DNA from: an uncultured Collinsella sp.
GTDB taxonomy: Bacteria; Actinomycetota; Coriobacteriia; Coriobacteriales; Coriobacteriaceae
Length of the DNA: 16,058 nt
Direction of reading: 5' to 3'
Assembly: GCA_900547505.1 (NCBI GenBank)
Contig: URGY01000018.1
Coordinates: 1-16,058, forward strand
The notes under the pieces were generated by a model. The model worked only from the letters and a program-made list of their open reading frames with translations, was not told where the DNA came from and searched no databases. Of the stretch, positions 14,821 to 16,058 are shown one piece after another. The position numbers and the translations under genes are program-made. Position 1 is the first letter of the stretch, and each line of letters opens with the position of its first letter.

Positions 14821-15831
14821 CTACGCGGTTTTGCCCTCAATGAGTTCAACGGGGAGCTTGATATTCGATTCGGGATTATCGCCGTTAATAAGAGCGATGA
14901 TGGATTGCGCCGCGAGCTCTCCGATGCGATCGATATCTTGACGTACGGTTGTTAAGTCAGGCATAAACGTCATAGTTCGGCGAGCACCATCCGCGCCCAC
15001 GACCTTAATATCGTCTGGAGTGCTCAAGCCGCGCTGCTTCATCACGTTGAGACAGATGGCCGCCATCGTATCGTCTCCCGCAAAGATGCCGTCAATATCG
15101 GGGTTCTCATCGAGGATCTTCGCAACGACCGCGCCCTTTTCGTCGTCGGGCTTAACGAACTCAACCTCACGGACAAGCGCGGACAAACCGGCCTGCTCAA
15201 CAACATCGAGGTAGGCATCGGTACGCTTATTGGCAGGCATGCGCATGCGGCTATTGCTGCGCAGGCACAGGATACGCCTGCAGCCGTCATCAATCAGACG
15301 GCGCGTGGCGAGCTCGCCAATGCCATAGCTGTCACTTGCAATCTGGACAGAGCCCTCGCCAAGATCGCAGTCGATGCCAACCAGGCTCAAGCCCATCTCG
15401 GCATATGCCTCGGCACCGATATTGAGGGAGTTGACGATGACGCCGTCGACCATATTGCGGCGGAGCATGTCAATATAGGAACGCTCAAGATCGGGTCGAT
15501 TGGCGCTGTTGCACAGCAACATCTTAAAGCCGTTTTCCGCTAACGTGCGCTCGACCGCCTGCACAACCTGAGCATGGAACGGGCTGCTCACAAAGGGAAC
15601 GATCATACCGATAAGATTCAGGCGACCGTTGAGCATGGCACGGGCGATATCGTTGGGCGTATAGTTGATGCGCTCCATCGCGGCATGGACCTTATCGCGG
15701 GTCTCTTGGCTAATATAGCCGCGATTATTAAGCACGCGAGATACCGTAGTAGGCGAAACCCCCGCCACCGCTGCAACTTCCTTGATGCCAGGCTTAGCAG
15801 AATCCTTAGAACGAGCGCCCTCGCGAGCCAT
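14821..15831 (-). CDS. LacI-family transcriptional repressor of the sugar operon
   Basis: A 336-residue LacI/GalR-type regulator. It has an N-terminal helix-turn-helix (about 15-40, GIKEVAAVAGVSPTTVSRVL) with the hinge helix region (NDIARAMLNG), then a periplasmic-binding-protein-like sugar-binding domain (from about residue 72, NLIGMIVPF). It probably represses the downstream GH32, permease and scrB genes and is released by sucrose, sucrose-6-phosphate or fructose; the inducer is not shown. The ATG at 15831 is chosen because GGGGGAGGG lies about 6 bases upstream; ATGs at 15852 and 15846 lack such a site, and the first overlaps an operator. It is ScrR-like by position, but sucrose specificity is not proven. 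Confidence 0.9.
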   Translation of the reverse strand: MAREGARSKDSAKPGIKEVAAVAGVSPTTVSRVLNNRGYISQETRDKVHAAMERINYTPNDIARAMLNGRLNLIGMIVPFVSSPFHAQVVQAVERTLAENGFKMLLCNSANRPDLERSYIDMLRRNMVDGVIVNSLNIGAEAYAEMGLSLVGIDCDLGEGSVQIASDSYGIGELATRRLIDDGCRRILCLRSNSRMRMPANKRTDAYLDVVEQAGLSALVREVEFVKPDDEKGAVVAKILDENPDIDGIFAGDDTMAAICLNVMKQRGLSTPDDIKVVGADGARRTMTFMPDLTTVRQDIDRIGELAAQSIIALINGDNPESNIKLPVELIEGKTA

Positions 15832-15851
15832 AGCACCCTCCCCCATCAACA

Positions 15852-15866
15852 TGTCAAACGTTTACA
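15852..15866. promoter_or_regulatory. Autoregulatory operator upstream of the repressor gene
   Basis: TGTCAAACGTTTACA lies about 20 bases before the repressor start codon and has the same motif as O1 and O2, including AAACGTTT. Binding here would block the repressor's own transcription. I could not settle the -35 and -10 boxes of this promoter. Confidence 0.65.
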
Positions 15867-16033
15867 TACGAACAAAGCATACCCCAACAACAGCGGGAAG
15901 ACGGTAACAGCACAAGTAAGTAAACGACTCATCCAAATAATTAGGAGAGTTCCGCCTAAAGGGTGACTACACAGGACCCCCGCCGGGCCGCTTTGGGTTA
16001 CTTTCCAAAACATTTCCGCAGGACGCAAAGGGC

Positions 16034-16058
16034 CTGTCTCTTATACACATCTGACGCT
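16034..16058. other. Sequencing adapter (Nextera Tn5 mosaic end), not genomic
   Basis: CTGTCTCTTATACACATCT (16034-16052) is the 19-bp Tn5 mosaic end used in Nextera libraries, and GACGCT after it matches the read-1 side adapter. The true genomic sequence ends at 16033 at the latest. Confidence 0.97.

Noticed and set aside
15846..16028. A 60-codon - strand frame near the contig end
   Set aside because: It runs across the repressor's operator, has no supporting motif, and lies against the adapter-contaminated end.
1..16058. CRISPR arrays, tRNA or rRNA genes, integrases, insertion sequences
   Set aside because: No regularly spaced repeats, no tRNA-like cloverleaf and no transposase or integrase motifs were seen by eye in any frame; a tRNA and covariance-model scan was not run.

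Overview
The window looks like a contig end from a high-GC actinobacterial gut anaerobe of the Coriobacteriia, most likely Collinsella or a close relative. This is an inference from GC-rich codon use, the gene families present, and long intergenic palindromes of a kind I associate with Collinsella. No 16S or other taxonomic marker is present. The last 25 bases (16034-16058) are not biological: they match the Tn5/Nextera mosaic end plus read-1 adapter.

Region 1 (1-2347) holds the 3' part of thrC and a complete thrB, the last two steps of threonine synthesis, both on the + strand. A GAAA-loop terminator follows thrC. A 112-bp interrupted palindrome sits directly before the thrB ribosome binding site, and a 117-bp nested palindrome follows thrB.

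Region 2 (2348-5194) is an accessory patch between conserved genes, visibly poorer in GC. It holds a short remnant resembling the start of a flavin-reductase-like gene, a small XRE repressor with a palindrome over its start, and a divergent gene for a membrane-anchored protein with cysteine/histidine repeats. It also holds a second XRE protein overlapped by a 5'-truncated reading frame, which looks like an eroded toxin-antitoxin-type pair.

Region 3 (5195-10213), all on the - strand, is housekeeping: a class A beta-lactamase-fold serine hydrolase, mtnN and engB in series, then degV-family and pflA genes. Several hairpin elements lie in the gaps.

Region 4 (10214-15866), also on the - strand, is a sucrose or beta-fructoside utilisation locus. 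In transcription order it runs LacI-type repressor, divergent GH32 enzyme, PTS EIIBC permease, canonical GH32 sucrose-6-phosphate hydrolase. The permease would phosphorylate the sugar on entry and the GH32 enzymes would split it. Copies of a motif TRTCAAWCGTTTWCA lie in the spacer and on the -35 box of the predicted structural-gene promoter, and directly upstream of the repressor gene. This gives a simple self-regulated repressor circuit. No EIIA domain and no fructokinase are in the window.

I did not find a clearly new defence or mobile system. The most unusual items are the large intergenic palindromes, the truncated partner of the second XRE protein, and the Cys/His-repeat membrane protein.
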